59,106 nucleotides of DNA, taken from Candidatus Heimdallarchaeota archaeon B3_Heim (GTDB lineage Archaea; Asgardarchaeota; Heimdallarchaeia; Hodarchaeales; Hodarchaeaceae). Both the position numbers and the translations under genes were made by a program. Every line of letters starts with the position of its first letter. Position 1 is the first letter of the stretch. The notes under the pieces were generated by a model. The model searched no databases and had not been told where the DNA came from. It worked only from the letters and a program-made list of their open reading frames with translations. Below, one piece after another: positions 7,013-15,852 of this stretch. The stretch lies in the NCBI GenBank assembly GCA_003144275.1, contig NJBF01000029.1:1-59106 (forward strand), given 5' to 3'.

Positions 7013-9608
7013 TTATCTTTTCATCTAATTGAGAATCTATTTCCTGCTCTTTTTCTTTATCAGAGTCTTTCTTAGAATAAAGGTTTTTAAATATGACATA
7101 CCTAGCTATTACCAGCGGTACAATTGCAAAATGGAGAAAAAGACAACCAACCCAGAGAATATTAATGTATGATATTAGCTTGATTTGAAGAGTAGAAGCT
7201 GCGAATATACCTGATACATTGTCTTCATACACGGCAATTGTAACGATATAGATATCGAGAAGAATATCACTGATAAGAGTGACCGATTGATCTGGTCTAT
7301 TAGCTCGATCAAACGCTAGACGGCTTAATCCATAACCAACGATTCGATTACCAGATTTAATCAAAAATACGGTATCGTATCTGACAGCATCGTGTCCAGA
7401 TTCAGGATAGGTTCGATCTATATCTGTTATTTCAATTTTTAAGGAACTACCTGGAATTGGATATTCTCCACCCTGTCTAACCTCTTGAATTTCAGTTGTA
7501 ATTGTCATATTTGCACTGGTTATTGCTCCGAGGAGAATAAGTAATATTGATAGATGTAACATAGTTTGAGATGTTTTACGAAGTAAATGCTTCTCCTCGG
7601 TCATAGTGACATTGACGAATTCATATATTAGTCCGAATACTCCAAGAAGTAATAACGGTAACACTAAATTTGCTTTGTCACTCGAAGTCCAGAAATTAGT
7701 AAGGAAGGAGATTATTGGATTTCCACTGCCAAGAAAAGAAGGAAGGGACTCATTTCGATAAAAAATACCCCCTATCATAAATACAATTCCAACAATTCCT
7801 CCTCCAATGAGTAATTGGGTCTTACGTCGAACTGTAAATCGGGGGAAGAATGTACAGAAAAATTGAGCCAATAGCATTATGCCTCCAAATAATGTTAGTA
7901 TCGTGTTGTAAAAATATATATCTATTGTAATGTCATGTACAAATCCGTCTGGTCGGTATACTTCAATGCTATAGAGCATTCGCGAGATTGCATTTTCGAA
8001 ATACACTACGATTGGGTCTGTGAGAAGATGCCCAAAAATGTCATATATAACTGGAAAAAGCACGCTGAGAATTACTATATACATTCCAATTAATAATGCA
8101 ACGTTACGTCTATATTTTGTAACAGTAGGCTCAGAACTACTCAGAAAATTATTTATTCGTTTAATCTGATCCTTCTCAAAACCGATGTAATAGAGGAGAT
8201 ATAAGAAAAATCCCAGATAAATGATTAGAGAAAAGGTCGTTGGATAAAGTATTGTTTTACTAAACGCGATACCAAACAAAAGCAGAAGATCGTACAAAAA
8301 CGAGTACACTTCAAATAGTATTGGAGCTGTAAGAAGCAAACCAATGGCGTCATAAATGACTGGAAAAAGTAACCCCAGGATCATTGTATAGGTTCCAAGA
8401 AACAATGCTATGTATGATAATTTGAGAGCAGTACTTCGAATTTTTGAGGTTGTGAAGTCAGATCTTGTTAGAAAGTATGAAATTCTCCTGAATTGACCTT
8501 TTTTAAACCCAAGGTAATGTAGGAGGAACAAGAAAATCATCATACAAATGAAGAGAAATAGCATTCTTTCATCTGGTATTACTCTTAGAATCAATTTCAT
8601 GAGAAAGCTATCTGCTGGTATGAATGTCGATAATACTTGATCTAAGGAACCTCCGGGAGAAAATGTGTGGACACTTGAAATTATTGCGCTCCGTGTTAAG
8701 TAAGTGGCAGCTAAGGCACTTAAATAAGACATACTTATAATATAATTTCCAAGGTATTCGTTTTTCCTATGATAATTTGATTTTCCATGATAGAATATAG
8801 TAAGAAATAGCCAAGGCATTAAGGAAGCTGTTTCAACAGGATCCCAAGCCCAGAAACCACCCCAACCAAGTGTGATATAGGCCCAATACGCACCGATAAT
8901 GATTCCTGAACTCATGAATAGCCAAGCAAGCGAAACCAAGAATTCAAAGAATGAGTCCAGTTTTTCTTTACCTTCAAAGTCGGGTACTTTACCATCTTCT
9001 AGAATTGATATCCGAATGAACCCAATAACCATAGGTATCAGACATAAGATATATCCGAGTAGAATCATTGGTGGATGAATGATGTTCCATATGTTCATCA
9101 AGGTAGGATTTAATCCTGTTCCATCAGCTATTGTAAACGTGTTAATTTTGAATGGATCACTCATAATTGTTAGGGTGATGAAGATAGCTATTTGAGCAGC
9201 CAAGAGGACAAATGAGCGCCAAAAAAAAGTCTCATGGGCATATTCTCGAAACATTGTTCTGAATATGAGATAGAGAACTACGCCAAAGAAAGTCCAGAAG
9301 AAATATGAGCCAGCCTGGCCTGACCAAATAGCAGATAGCCTTAGGAAGAAGTCCATACTATTGCTAACATGCGCACTCACATATACAAAACTGTAGTCTG
9401 CTGTTATTACTGAGTAACCGAAATAGAAAAATGAGACAAGTACTGCTGAGCAACCAATAATTAAACCTAATTCAGAATAAGTTTCCCAATCTTCATATTT
9501 CTCTCCGAAAATCACGAATATCGCGTCAATGATAAAGGCAATCAAGCTTACTAGAAGCAAGAGTAAACCTAAATCGATTCCAAGTGTTCCTATACCGATG
9601 AAAATCAT
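6999..9608 (-). CDS. ccmF: CcmF-type cytochrome c-heme lyase component
   Basis: A large polytopic membrane protein (869 residues) of the cytochrome c maturation system I. Diagnostic are the HPP block (~178-180) and the tryptophan-rich heme-handling motif WGGFWAWDPVETASLMPWL (~249-267). It joins heme from CcmE to apocytochrome CxxCH sites on the outer face of the membrane. It is longer than the usual ~650 residues because a region of about 75-110 residues containing membrane helices is present twice (about residues 350-433 and 460-535). The end holds an extracytoplasmic beta-rich domain, a last helix and a Lys/Glu-rich tail. The secreted protein gene upstream ends three bases before its start. 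Confidence 0.88.
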   Translation of the reverse strand: MIFIGIGTLGIDLGLLLLLVSLIAFIIDAIFVIFGEKYEDWETYSELGLIIGCSAVLVSFFYFGYSVITADYSFVYVSAHVSNSMDFFLRLSAIWSGQAGSYFFWTFFGVVLYLIFRTMFREYAHETFFWRSFVLLAAQIAIFITLTIMSDPFKINTFTIADGTGLNPTLMNIWNIIHPPMILLGYILCLIPMVIGFIRISILEDGKVPDFEGKEKLDSFFEFLVSLAWLFMSSGIIIGAYWAYITLGWGGFWAWDPVETASLMPWLFLTIFYHGKSNYHRKNEYLGNYIISMSYLSALAATYLTRSAIISSVHTFSPGGSLDQVLSTFIPADSFLMKLILRVIPDERMLFLFICMMIFLFLLHYLGFKKGQFRRISYFLTRSDFTTSKIRSTALKLSYIALFLGTYTMILGLLFPVIYDAIGLLLTAPILFEVYSFLYDLLLLFGIAFSKTILYPTTFSLIIYLGFFLYLLYYIGFEKDQIKRINNFLSSSEPTVTKYRRNVALLIGMYIVILSVLFPVIYDIFGHLLTDPIVVYFENAISRMLYSIEVYRPDGFVHDITIDIYFYNTILTLFGGIMLLAQFFCTFFPRFTVRRKTQLLIGGGIVGIVFMIGGIFYRNESLPSFLGSGNPIISFLTNFWTSSDKANLVLPLLLLGVFGLIYEFVNVTMTEEKHLLRKTSQTMLHLSILLILLGAITSANMTITTEIQEVRQGGEYPIPGSSLKIEITDIDRTYPESGHDAVRYDTVFLIKSGNRIVGYGLSRLAFDRANRPDQSVTLISDILLDIYIVTIAVYEDNVSGIFAASTLQIKLISYINILWVGCLFLHFAIVPLVIARYVIFKNLYSKKDSDKEKEQEIDSQLDEKINDGD
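8004..8561 (-). repeat. Internal tandem duplication within ccmF
   Basis: Two segments of the protein align by eye: one with LLHYLGFKKGQFRRISYFL followed by GLLFPVIYDAIGLLLTAPI, the other with LLYYIGFEKDQIKRINNFL followed by SVLFPVIYDIFGHLLTDPI. The copies map to about 8310-8561 and 8004-8231. They have diverged, so the duplication is old. Confidence 0.7.
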
Positions 9609-9610
9609 CC

Positions 9611-11857
9611 TTATGTCTCCATTGTGTTCTTAGTTCGTTGTTTTCCCTGTGTTCTCCTTTTTCTCCTTTTTCCTCCTCTCTGTTTAAAGCTAGCTCTTCT
9701 CATTCCCTTTAACGTTCGACGAGCACTCTTTTTCTTATATTCAACGTAAGTATAAAGTCCTGCAGGCACAAAAATCCCAAAAATTGCGAATAATCCAATG
9801 ATTATTGAAAATGGCAAAGGTGGTTTCTCGTGACCTAAAATGTAGAAATAGGAAGCTCCATCAAAATCAAAGTTCAATTCAAAATCAATCACTTCATAAT
9901 AGTAGGCATATGTACCAGGCACACCTAGGCCTTCAGGGAAAGTAGCTGTCCATAAGTGTTCAGCTATATGAACAAATTTTACTGATTTCTCATCCTGACC
10001 AGGGAGGTGATAATAGATACGTAAATATTTGACTTCTCCTTGGATTGGTACATCTTGAGCACTGACTGTTATAGAAAATTGTGTATTAATTGGTATTTCA
10101 TATCCAGGCTCAAACCCCAACTCTGTAACAATAGGAGCCCATTCGTCAAATTGCCACAGGAAATAATATGTTGCCCGAATAACATAATTACCTAAAGTGT
10201 CATTTACAATGATATTGAAAAAGATATCTGCCCCGTCATATTGATTGGGTATTGTTGTATTATACATATTTCCAATTCGAGAATCAGGAACCATCTCTAC
10301 AAGTTCATAAGGGTTATCGTCTATTGAATAATTAAGAAATACGTTTGAGATCCCGTCTGCATCAAATGCAGCTATCATAATCGTAACAGGATCCTGAGGC
10401 CGTGGTGTAGATGGTGACCAAATTGCATTCAAAACACCTGGTTTGCTATACAGCCAAAGATTGGAGAGAGCGAAAATTGCTAGCGTTTGTGTGACGGTTA
10501 ATTTATCTTCCCAGGCTGGATCACCGAATAAGCCATCCCTGTTTGTTAATAAATTGTACCCTGAGTGTTCTGCGTCATAAAGTTTGTTTGTTAAAATTTC
10601 GACAACGTCTAAAATAATATTATAATAAACGCTCATCCCTGATATTTCGTATGCCTTATCAAGGGCCCGTATAGCATAAAATTGACGTTCAGTATACTTT
10701 TTGTCATCTCTTTCTTCATTATTATAAGAGTACGTAGCATAAAAAGCACCGAATTCGTTATCCCAGAAATTTGTCATTACTGAATTTAGAAGCAGGAAAA
10801 AGTCATCGTAATATTTTGTTTCTTCTGTAACATTATAGAGGTCTGCCAGAAATTCGAGAACAAGTGAGTTAATAAAACTATCAGATACATATGGTTCAAT
10901 AAACCAATTATCTTTATCAACACCTGTGTAGAAAAGATGAGTTGTACTATTTCGACAAGTACCATTAATGGTGTCAAAAATTCTTAGTGCAGTTGTTAAA
11001 TATTTTTCATCTGATTCTATTTGATAAAGGTCTAACAATGCATTCCCCATTAAAACATTGTGGTCAACACGGTTTGATGTAGGGGTGTAAGGATCGGCTG
11101 TATTTGGATTAATTAACGAAATTTTTCCAGTATCAGACAATAGATAAGCATAGTATCCTTTAGTCTCATTCCATGCTTCACTATGTTGATAATCGTAGGT
11201 ATCTATTGCAGTTTGTCTGTAGGTTTCATTACCAGTAATCTCGTACAAAGCTAAAAATGCTTGAATGGCTTTTGCTTGATTCCCAGGTTTTCTATACTGG
11301 TTAGTATCACTTATAAAAAATCCATTGTTAGTATCATCATATAAACTAGTGAGAAGGTAATTTGCTGTCTTTACGGCTATTTCGATGGCAAAGTCTCTCT
11401 CCGTTTGATTAATCACTGCATCTGCAAGTTTTAAAAATGCTAAAATTGCCTGAGCATTATCATATGATCGTTTAATTGTATTAATGGATGATGCTTGCCA
11501 GTGAGCATCCGCAGAACCGTAAAACCCCCCCGAAGAATTATCGAATAAGTGATCTACTAATGCGTTGGCTATTTCAACCGAATAATATAGAAAATTAGGG
11601 AAATATGCCTCAGGGTCACTTTGTGTATGTGATTCTACACCATAATGAATCGAAGATCGATTAAGTGGTTCAGAGTCAAGGTCTCCAACTAATTCTAAAC
11701 TCTGGGGACTTGTACTACTCTGGTTGAGGTTCAGTGTTGAATTGGAGTCAAAGCTGGGAAAAAGAATTCCAAGCATCAGCAATGATAGGAAAGAAATGGT
11801 GGACCATTTCTTCTTTCTAAGGCCTAGATATGTCATTTTGTGCATAAATAATTCCAT
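9611..11857 (-). CDS. Secreted membrane-anchored six-hairpin (alpha/alpha toroid) protein
   Basis: A 748-residue exported protein. After a basic start comes a signal/anchor segment (STISFLSLLMLGILFP). Then follow repeated helical hairpins with Gly/Asn/Phe turns such as NSSGGFYG, DTNNGFFIS and EFGAFYATYS, typical of six-hairpin glycosidase-like folds (AGE/YyaL/GH76 type). Ig-like beta segments come next, and finally a membrane helix (SIIIGLFAIFGIFVPAGLYTY) with a Lys/Arg-rich tail. Catalytic residues cannot be assigned. The ATG at 11857 is preferred; the longer frame to 11995 begins with TTG and would bury the signal peptide. It lies directly upstream of ccmF. The substrate, possibly surface glycan, is unknown. 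Confidence 0.6.
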   Translation of the reverse strand: MELFMHKMTYLGLRKKKWSTISFLSLLMLGILFPSFDSNSTLNLNQSSTSPQSLELVGDLDSEPLNRSSIHYGVESHTQSDPEAYFPNFLYYSVEIANALVDHLFDNSSGGFYGSADAHWQASSINTIKRSYDNAQAILAFLKLADAVINQTERDFAIEIAVKTANYLLTSLYDDTNNGFFISDTNQYRKPGNQAKAIQAFLALYEITGNETYRQTAIDTYDYQHSEAWNETKGYYAYLLSDTGKISLINPNTADPYTPTSNRVDHNVLMGNALLDLYQIESDEKYLTTALRIFDTINGTCRNSTTHLFYTGVDKDNWFIEPYVSDSFINSLVLEFLADLYNVTEETKYYDDFFLLLNSVMTNFWDNEFGAFYATYSYNNEERDDKKYTERQFYAIRALDKAYEISGMSVYYNIILDVVEILTNKLYDAEHSGYNLLTNRDGLFGDPAWEDKLTVTQTLAIFALSNLWLYSKPGVLNAIWSPSTPRPQDPVTIMIAAFDADGISNVFLNYSIDDNPYELVEMVPDSRIGNMYNTTIPNQYDGADIFFNIIVNDTLGNYVIRATYYFLWQFDEWAPIVTELGFEPGYEIPINTQFSITVSAQDVPIQGEVKYLRIYYHLPGQDEKSVKFVHIAEHLWTATFPEGLGVPGTYAYYYEVIDFELNFDFDGASYFYILGHEKPPLPFSIIIGLFAIFGIFVPAGLYTYVEYKKKSARRTLKGMRRASFKQRGGKRRKRRTQGKQRTKNTMET

Positions 11858-12076
11858 CTTTCTAATTTCAGGATTAGTTCCAGTTTGTTTCGTGATTTGA
11901 TAGTGAATTTCTGATTGGGCGGGGGGATTAATGAACGAAATCGAACAACATTCAAAGCTTATACAACGAGCGAATAACGCTAACTCAACTCCCAACCAAC
12001 TGAAGAAAAAAAAAGAAGAATCAGCAAATAAATGCTGATCTTATTTGAATTTATTTTAGATATTAGCTTGTCTAAC

Positions 12077-13501
12077 CTATCGTCTCTTTCTTGTGAAAAG
12101 GACGGCTAAGCTAAGGATGCCAATAAGACCTAAAACACCTATTGCAGGAGCAGATGAAGTAGTTTCTTCTTCAGTAGTTGTTTCTTCAGTGGTTGTGGTA
12201 GTTGTAGTCGTCGTTTCAGGTTCAGGGATAAGGGCATCGACAATACCGTAGGCTTCATCTAATTTAGCCAAAGCTAACTTTAGCTTGTCCTCGGCAAGAT
12301 CTCCATTATGGAATCCTGTGCTCGGTTCACCCGTGACATCGTGAGCGAGATCGGCAGCTTCATCCAGTAGATCTTCGGCGTCGCCAATTAAGGTCATGTT
12401 GACACCTTCAACTGCTTTAGCTTCGGCAATTCTACCAGAGACATTCTCTAGTTGTGTTCCATAGCTAGCAATTAAGGCTTCAGTATCACCTTGAATAGCT
12501 TCCATCCATGCAATACGGGCTGCTTCTTCACCTTCGTGACAACCAGTTTGGTTACCACAGGCATCTTCAAGAACAAGAGTCCAATTGTGCAGGATTGAGG
12601 CTTCACCAACAGTGTCGTTACCATCCCAGTAATACCCATGACAGGTAGTACAATCATCAATGATTGCGTGGGGAGTAGCAAAGGTTGTATCAGTAAGGAA
12701 TTCTACAACATCACCGTGACAGGTTCCACAAAGCTCAACAGTACCATTCTTGCGAAGTTCATGTTCATATCTAACCCCATCTTCGTTGTGGGGGTCGTGA
12801 CATGTTACACAGTCAATGTTTCCAAAGGAAAGATCTTCATAGGTACTTTCACCAGCCATACAATGCATACAATAATCAAAGTCGCCTGTAGCGGCAAGGA
12901 GATCATCGAATGATTCAGAGTGACCAGTTTGTACCCAAGTTTTTCCTCGGGATCCAGGAATGTGACATCGTCCTGAACACGTCTTCTCAAACGGAAATCC
13001 TGTACCAGGATCGGTAAAGTATGTTGCTTCTGCACCTGGTTCTTCGTGACATGCTCCACAGGATACACCTATATCCCAAACGTTCCATTCACCTGATGCA
13101 TTAACAGATGTATCATTGTAACGTTGTGTAACGTGACAACATCCACCATCGTTAATAAATTCAGTTACGTTATAGTCGTCACCACTCGTAGTGTGCCTGA
13201 TATATGTACCAGTAGCGTTCGTATAATATTGGAGAATATACGAGTGTTTCGTGAGATTCCATCCGTCTACTTCAGCCTGATGACAAGGGACACAATCGTC
13301 TGGGTGATATTCCCCAGTAACGGGATCAGCGATAGCACTATGGTCATAGCCTTCAACACTATATTTAGGATTCAGTAGTGTTGAGCTTATACCAACCGCA
13401 GCACTTGACCCAAGGAAAACGATTGCGAACCAGTAGAATAGTATTATTCTTCTACCGTTCCACTTGCTTTGGCGAACTAGAACTTCTTTTTCTTCGTTCA
13501 T
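12077..13501 (-). CDS. Membrane-anchored multiheme cytochrome c with unusual heme motifs
   Basis: A 474-residue secreted cytochrome with an N-terminal helix (~18-42), a Thr/Glu-rich stalk and a C-terminal anchor helix followed by RKRR. Five canonical heme sites are visible: CVPCH, CGACH, CVTCH, CGTCH and CTTCH. Further cysteine clusters look like non-standard sites: CSGRCH (CX3CH), CMHCM (CX2CM), CGNQTGCH (CX5CH) and a GGCCH. The order and spacing recall octaheme or pentaheme nitrite/hydroxylamine-type families, but no assignment is safe. It should carry electrons on the outer membrane face and needs the Ccm proteins encoded next to it. A strong TATA box ends ~17 bases before the ATG, suggesting a leaderless mRNA. 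Confidence 0.8.
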   Translation of the reverse strand: MNEEKEVLVRQSKWNGRRIILFYWFAIVFLGSSAAVGISSTLLNPKYSVEGYDHSAIADPVTGEYHPDDCVPCHQAEVDGWNLTKHSYILQYYTNATGTYIRHTTSGDDYNVTEFINDGGCCHVTQRYNDTSVNASGEWNVWDIGVSCGACHEEPGAEATYFTDPGTGFPFEKTCSGRCHIPGSRGKTWVQTGHSESFDDLLAATGDFDYCMHCMAGESTYEDLSFGNIDCVTCHDPHNEDGVRYEHELRKNGTVELCGTCHGDVVEFLTDTTFATPHAIIDDCTTCHGYYWDGNDTVGEASILHNWTLVLEDACGNQTGCHEGEEAARIAWMEAIQGDTEALIASYGTQLENVSGRIAEAKAVEGVNMTLIGDAEDLLDEAADLAHDVTGEPSTGFHNGDLAEDKLKLALAKLDEAYGIVDALIPEPETTTTTTTTTEETTTEEETTSSAPAIGVLGLIGILSLAVLFTRKRR

Positions 13502-13517
13502 TAATAAACCGCCGTAA

Positions 13518-13533
13518 TTTAAATTATATATTG
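13518..13533 (-). promoter_or_regulatory. TATA box of the multiheme cytochrome gene
   Basis: The minus strand reads AATATATAATTTAAA here. A start about 25 bases downstream would fall at ~13502, next to the ATG at 13501, so the transcript is probably leaderless. Confidence 0.5.
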
Positions 13534-13540
13534 TACCTTT

Positions 13541-14012
13541 ACAGTAAGGTAACTAACTTAATTCCCACAAGTCTCTCTAATAAAAGAATTGTCTAACACT
13601 AACGGAATCAAGTATTCCTGAAGTAACCTACTAATAAACATCAGAATTTTTTAATTAAAGGTGTAAAGGGCTATAATATAGCGTTAATAGAGTTTTAGTA
13701 TCACTTTGAAATATCTTAGCAAAGTCTGTGGAATTAACTATAGAAAACCATCAAAATCGCATTCATTTGTTTGGATGAGGTAGTTTAATTCGAATCACCT
13801 CTTTTCTAGTTCCGTAGAATTTGTTTCGAAAATTAATTTGTTCAGTAAAATAACTTTACACTTTGTAAAATTGTTTTTTAATGAATCAGACAAAATTCGA
13901 CTATAATCCTTTTTATCCTTCTATGAACATCTTAACAATAAATAAGAGTACCATGCGAAATTTAAGTTAAAAATATGTTTAATTTTTGAAGGATATTTCT
14001 GTCTTTAACAAA
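13541..14012. other. AT-rich intergenic region
   Basis: About 470 bases between the cytochrome promoter and the stop of the next gene. No convincing frame, tRNA or strong hairpin was seen on either strand. The T- and A-rich runs would be compatible with transcription termination. Confidence 0.4.
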
Positions 14013-14636
14013 CTATCGTTTTTTTGTCCAATTAATAATGGTGACAGTACTAATGATAGCTATGATACTAGGTAATACAAGAAAGCTTGAAGAAGATTGA
14101 TTAGCATTTAGTTCGTCATTGGATGTACTAGTAGGTTGCTCACTTTCAGAGCTAATGGGAACAGTAAATGTAAAAACAGCTAATGCCCAATTGGCGACAC
14201 TATCTTCGGCATATACATACAGATTATGTGTCCCTTCGTCGTCAGGCACGGTGACATCATAAGGTGCATCAAGTGTGCTATTGGAGGGGGCATCATCCCA
14301 ATGGTAAAGAACAGTAATCAATTCAGTATCGACTTCAAATACATTTAAATTTATCAAGGCTCCACTACTAGTTATAGAATTATTTGTAGGTGAGATGAGC
14401 TGAATAACTGGGGGATTTATATCAACATGTCCACAACACTCATCTTGTGCAATTTGAAACTCTTTTTGAATGAGATTATCTGGAATCTCGACAGGAAGGG
14501 ATTCTATATCAGAACTCCCCACATAATCCAAGTGATAGGAGGGCGAAATTACGTTTTTTATTATTATTCCACCAATAAGCGAACTAATGGAAATTATTAA
14601 CGTCATTAGAATGATTCGGGTATATTTGCGTGACAT
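14013..14636 (-). CDS. Secreted Ig-like protein with CCGHVD motif (single domain)
   Basis: A 207-residue exported protein of unknown function. It has an N-terminal signal/anchor helix, then the segment DECCGHVDINPPVIQLISP, one Ig/cadherin-like beta domain (SPTNNSI ... YHWDDAPSNSTLDAPYDV ... GTHNLYVYAED), a Ser/Asn-rich stalk, and a C-terminal membrane helix followed by KKR. It is a shorter paralogue of the neighbouring upstream gene, with which it shares the Cys-Cys-Gly-His-Val-Asp element. That element may bind a metal or heme iron, but this is an inference. Location beside a multiheme cytochrome and Ccm genes suggests a role in surface electron transfer or adhesion. Confidence 0.6.
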   Translation of the reverse strand: MSRKYTRIILMTLIISISSLIGGIIIKNVISPSYHLDYVGSSDIESLPVEIPDNLIQKEFQIAQDECCGHVDINPPVIQLISPTNNSITSSGALINLNVFEVDTELITVLYHWDDAPSNSTLDAPYDVTVPDDEGTHNLYVYAEDSVANWALAVFTFTVPISSESEQPTSTSNDELNANQSSSSFLVLPSIIAIISTVTIINWTKKR

Positions 14637-14719
14637 TGAACTACTTCCTACTCTGATTCTTTGTGAAGATTTTCAAGAAAGAAGAACTTACGAAGGACAG
14701 TTCTTCAAATCTTGATGAT

Positions 14720-15634
14720 TTATCTTCTTTTTTTCCATTTTATGAACAGGATAGAACCTAAGAAAACAAAGACCATCGGAATGAACAAGAAGCCTGATGT
14801 CCGCCTGCCCAACGTAGTAGAAGTAGGTTCTGTTGTCGTGGTGGCAATTACTACACTACTTGCGTCATCTGTTGCTCCGAAAACAAACATTGATTTGGAC
14901 CAATTCCCATCACCATTTTGAGCATATACGTACAAACGATAAGTTCCTATTTCATTGGGTAAAAATATGTCATAAGGAGCAGTAAAAGTTACATTTGTGG
15001 CATCATTCCAATGGAATAGACTTTGATTTACACCACTATAAATGTCTGCAATTTCCAGATCGATGGTTGTATTTAAAAGAATAACAGAAGTATTTGTCGG
15101 TGAAATGAGTTTTATGAATGGAGGGGGGAATCCAACGGTGAAATAGCATACAACTGATCCCCAATTACCCGCTGCATCTAAGGTATATACATATAGAACA
15201 TGAGATCCTTTATCTGTAGGTGAAAGTACATCATAAGGGGCACTAAGCGTTTTATTACTCTGCTCACCACTCCAATGAAAAAGTACTTGCTCTGCTAAGA
15301 AGTCTTCCATTGGATTATCGTCGGTAATTGTTAGATTTATATTTACCCCTCCAGGAGGAATTATATAAGAGTTATTAGCTGGTGATACCAATGTTACAAC
15401 AGGTGGAGTCTTATCTACATGTCCACAGCATGCATCTTGATTTGGGACGATCCCTTTTAGGATATAATTTTCTGGTTCATTAGAATTGCTTTCTAGGTCA
15501 GACCTTGATATGTCTCTAACATCCATATCAAAATTTGAGTAGCTTAGTTTAATCGCAAAAGCTCCAACAATGAAGATTGAAGCTGTAATCACTGGAAATA
15601 AAATTACCATTCGACTTATCATTCGGTTCAACAT
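14720..15634 (-). CDS. Secreted Ig-like protein with CCGHVD motif (two domains)
   Basis: A 304-residue paralogue of the downstream gene with two Ig-like repeats instead of one: SPANNSY ... LFHWSGEQSNKTLSAPYDV ... HVLYVYTLDAAGNW, and SPTNTSV ... LFHWNDATNVTFTAPYDI ... YRLYVYAQNGDGNW. An N-terminal helix, the motif DACCGHVDKTPPVVTLVSP, a Thr-rich stalk (ATTTTEPTSTT) and a C-terminal anchor helix with KWKKRR complete it. Many Asn-X-Ser/Thr sites fit an archaeal glycosylated surface protein. The gap of ~80 bases and shared strand allow an operon with the shorter copy. The function is not known. Confidence 0.6.
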   Translation of the reverse strand: MLNRMISRMVILFPVITASIFIVGAFAIKLSYSNFDMDVRDISRSDLESNSNEPENYILKGIVPNQDACCGHVDKTPPVVTLVSPANNSYIIPPGGVNINLTITDDNPMEDFLAEQVLFHWSGEQSNKTLSAPYDVLSPTDKGSHVLYVYTLDAAGNWGSVVCYFTVGFPPPFIKLISPTNTSVILLNTTIDLEIADIYSGVNQSLFHWNDATNVTFTAPYDIFLPNEIGTYRLYVYAQNGDGNWSKSMFVFGATDDASSVVIATTTTEPTSTTLGRRTSGFLFIPMVFVFLGSILFIKWKKRR

Positions 15635-15852
15635 ATTTTCTCCTTATCAATTGCTATGAGAATGAGAATCTTTGATTGGATTCTAGAGTCATTTAAGATT
15701 CTATCAATTCGATCTGTTTGATTCAATATATCAAGCTTATTGAAAGCTATCTGATCAAATTGAATTTATCTGATGATTAATCCAACGAAAAATCCATTAT
15801 TTAGATTTTCTAAGATTTCAGTCAGCCAGTTACTTTGCAGTAACTACACTTC

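Noticed and set aside
12180..12215. Short tandem repeat in the cytochrome gene
   Set aside because: It encodes the Thr-rich stalk before the membrane anchor; this is a normal low-complexity linker in archaeal surface proteins.
13378..13596. 72-residue plus-strand frame across the cytochrome promoter
   Set aside because: It lies antisense to the cytochrome start and promoter, without a ribosome site or a recognisable protein.
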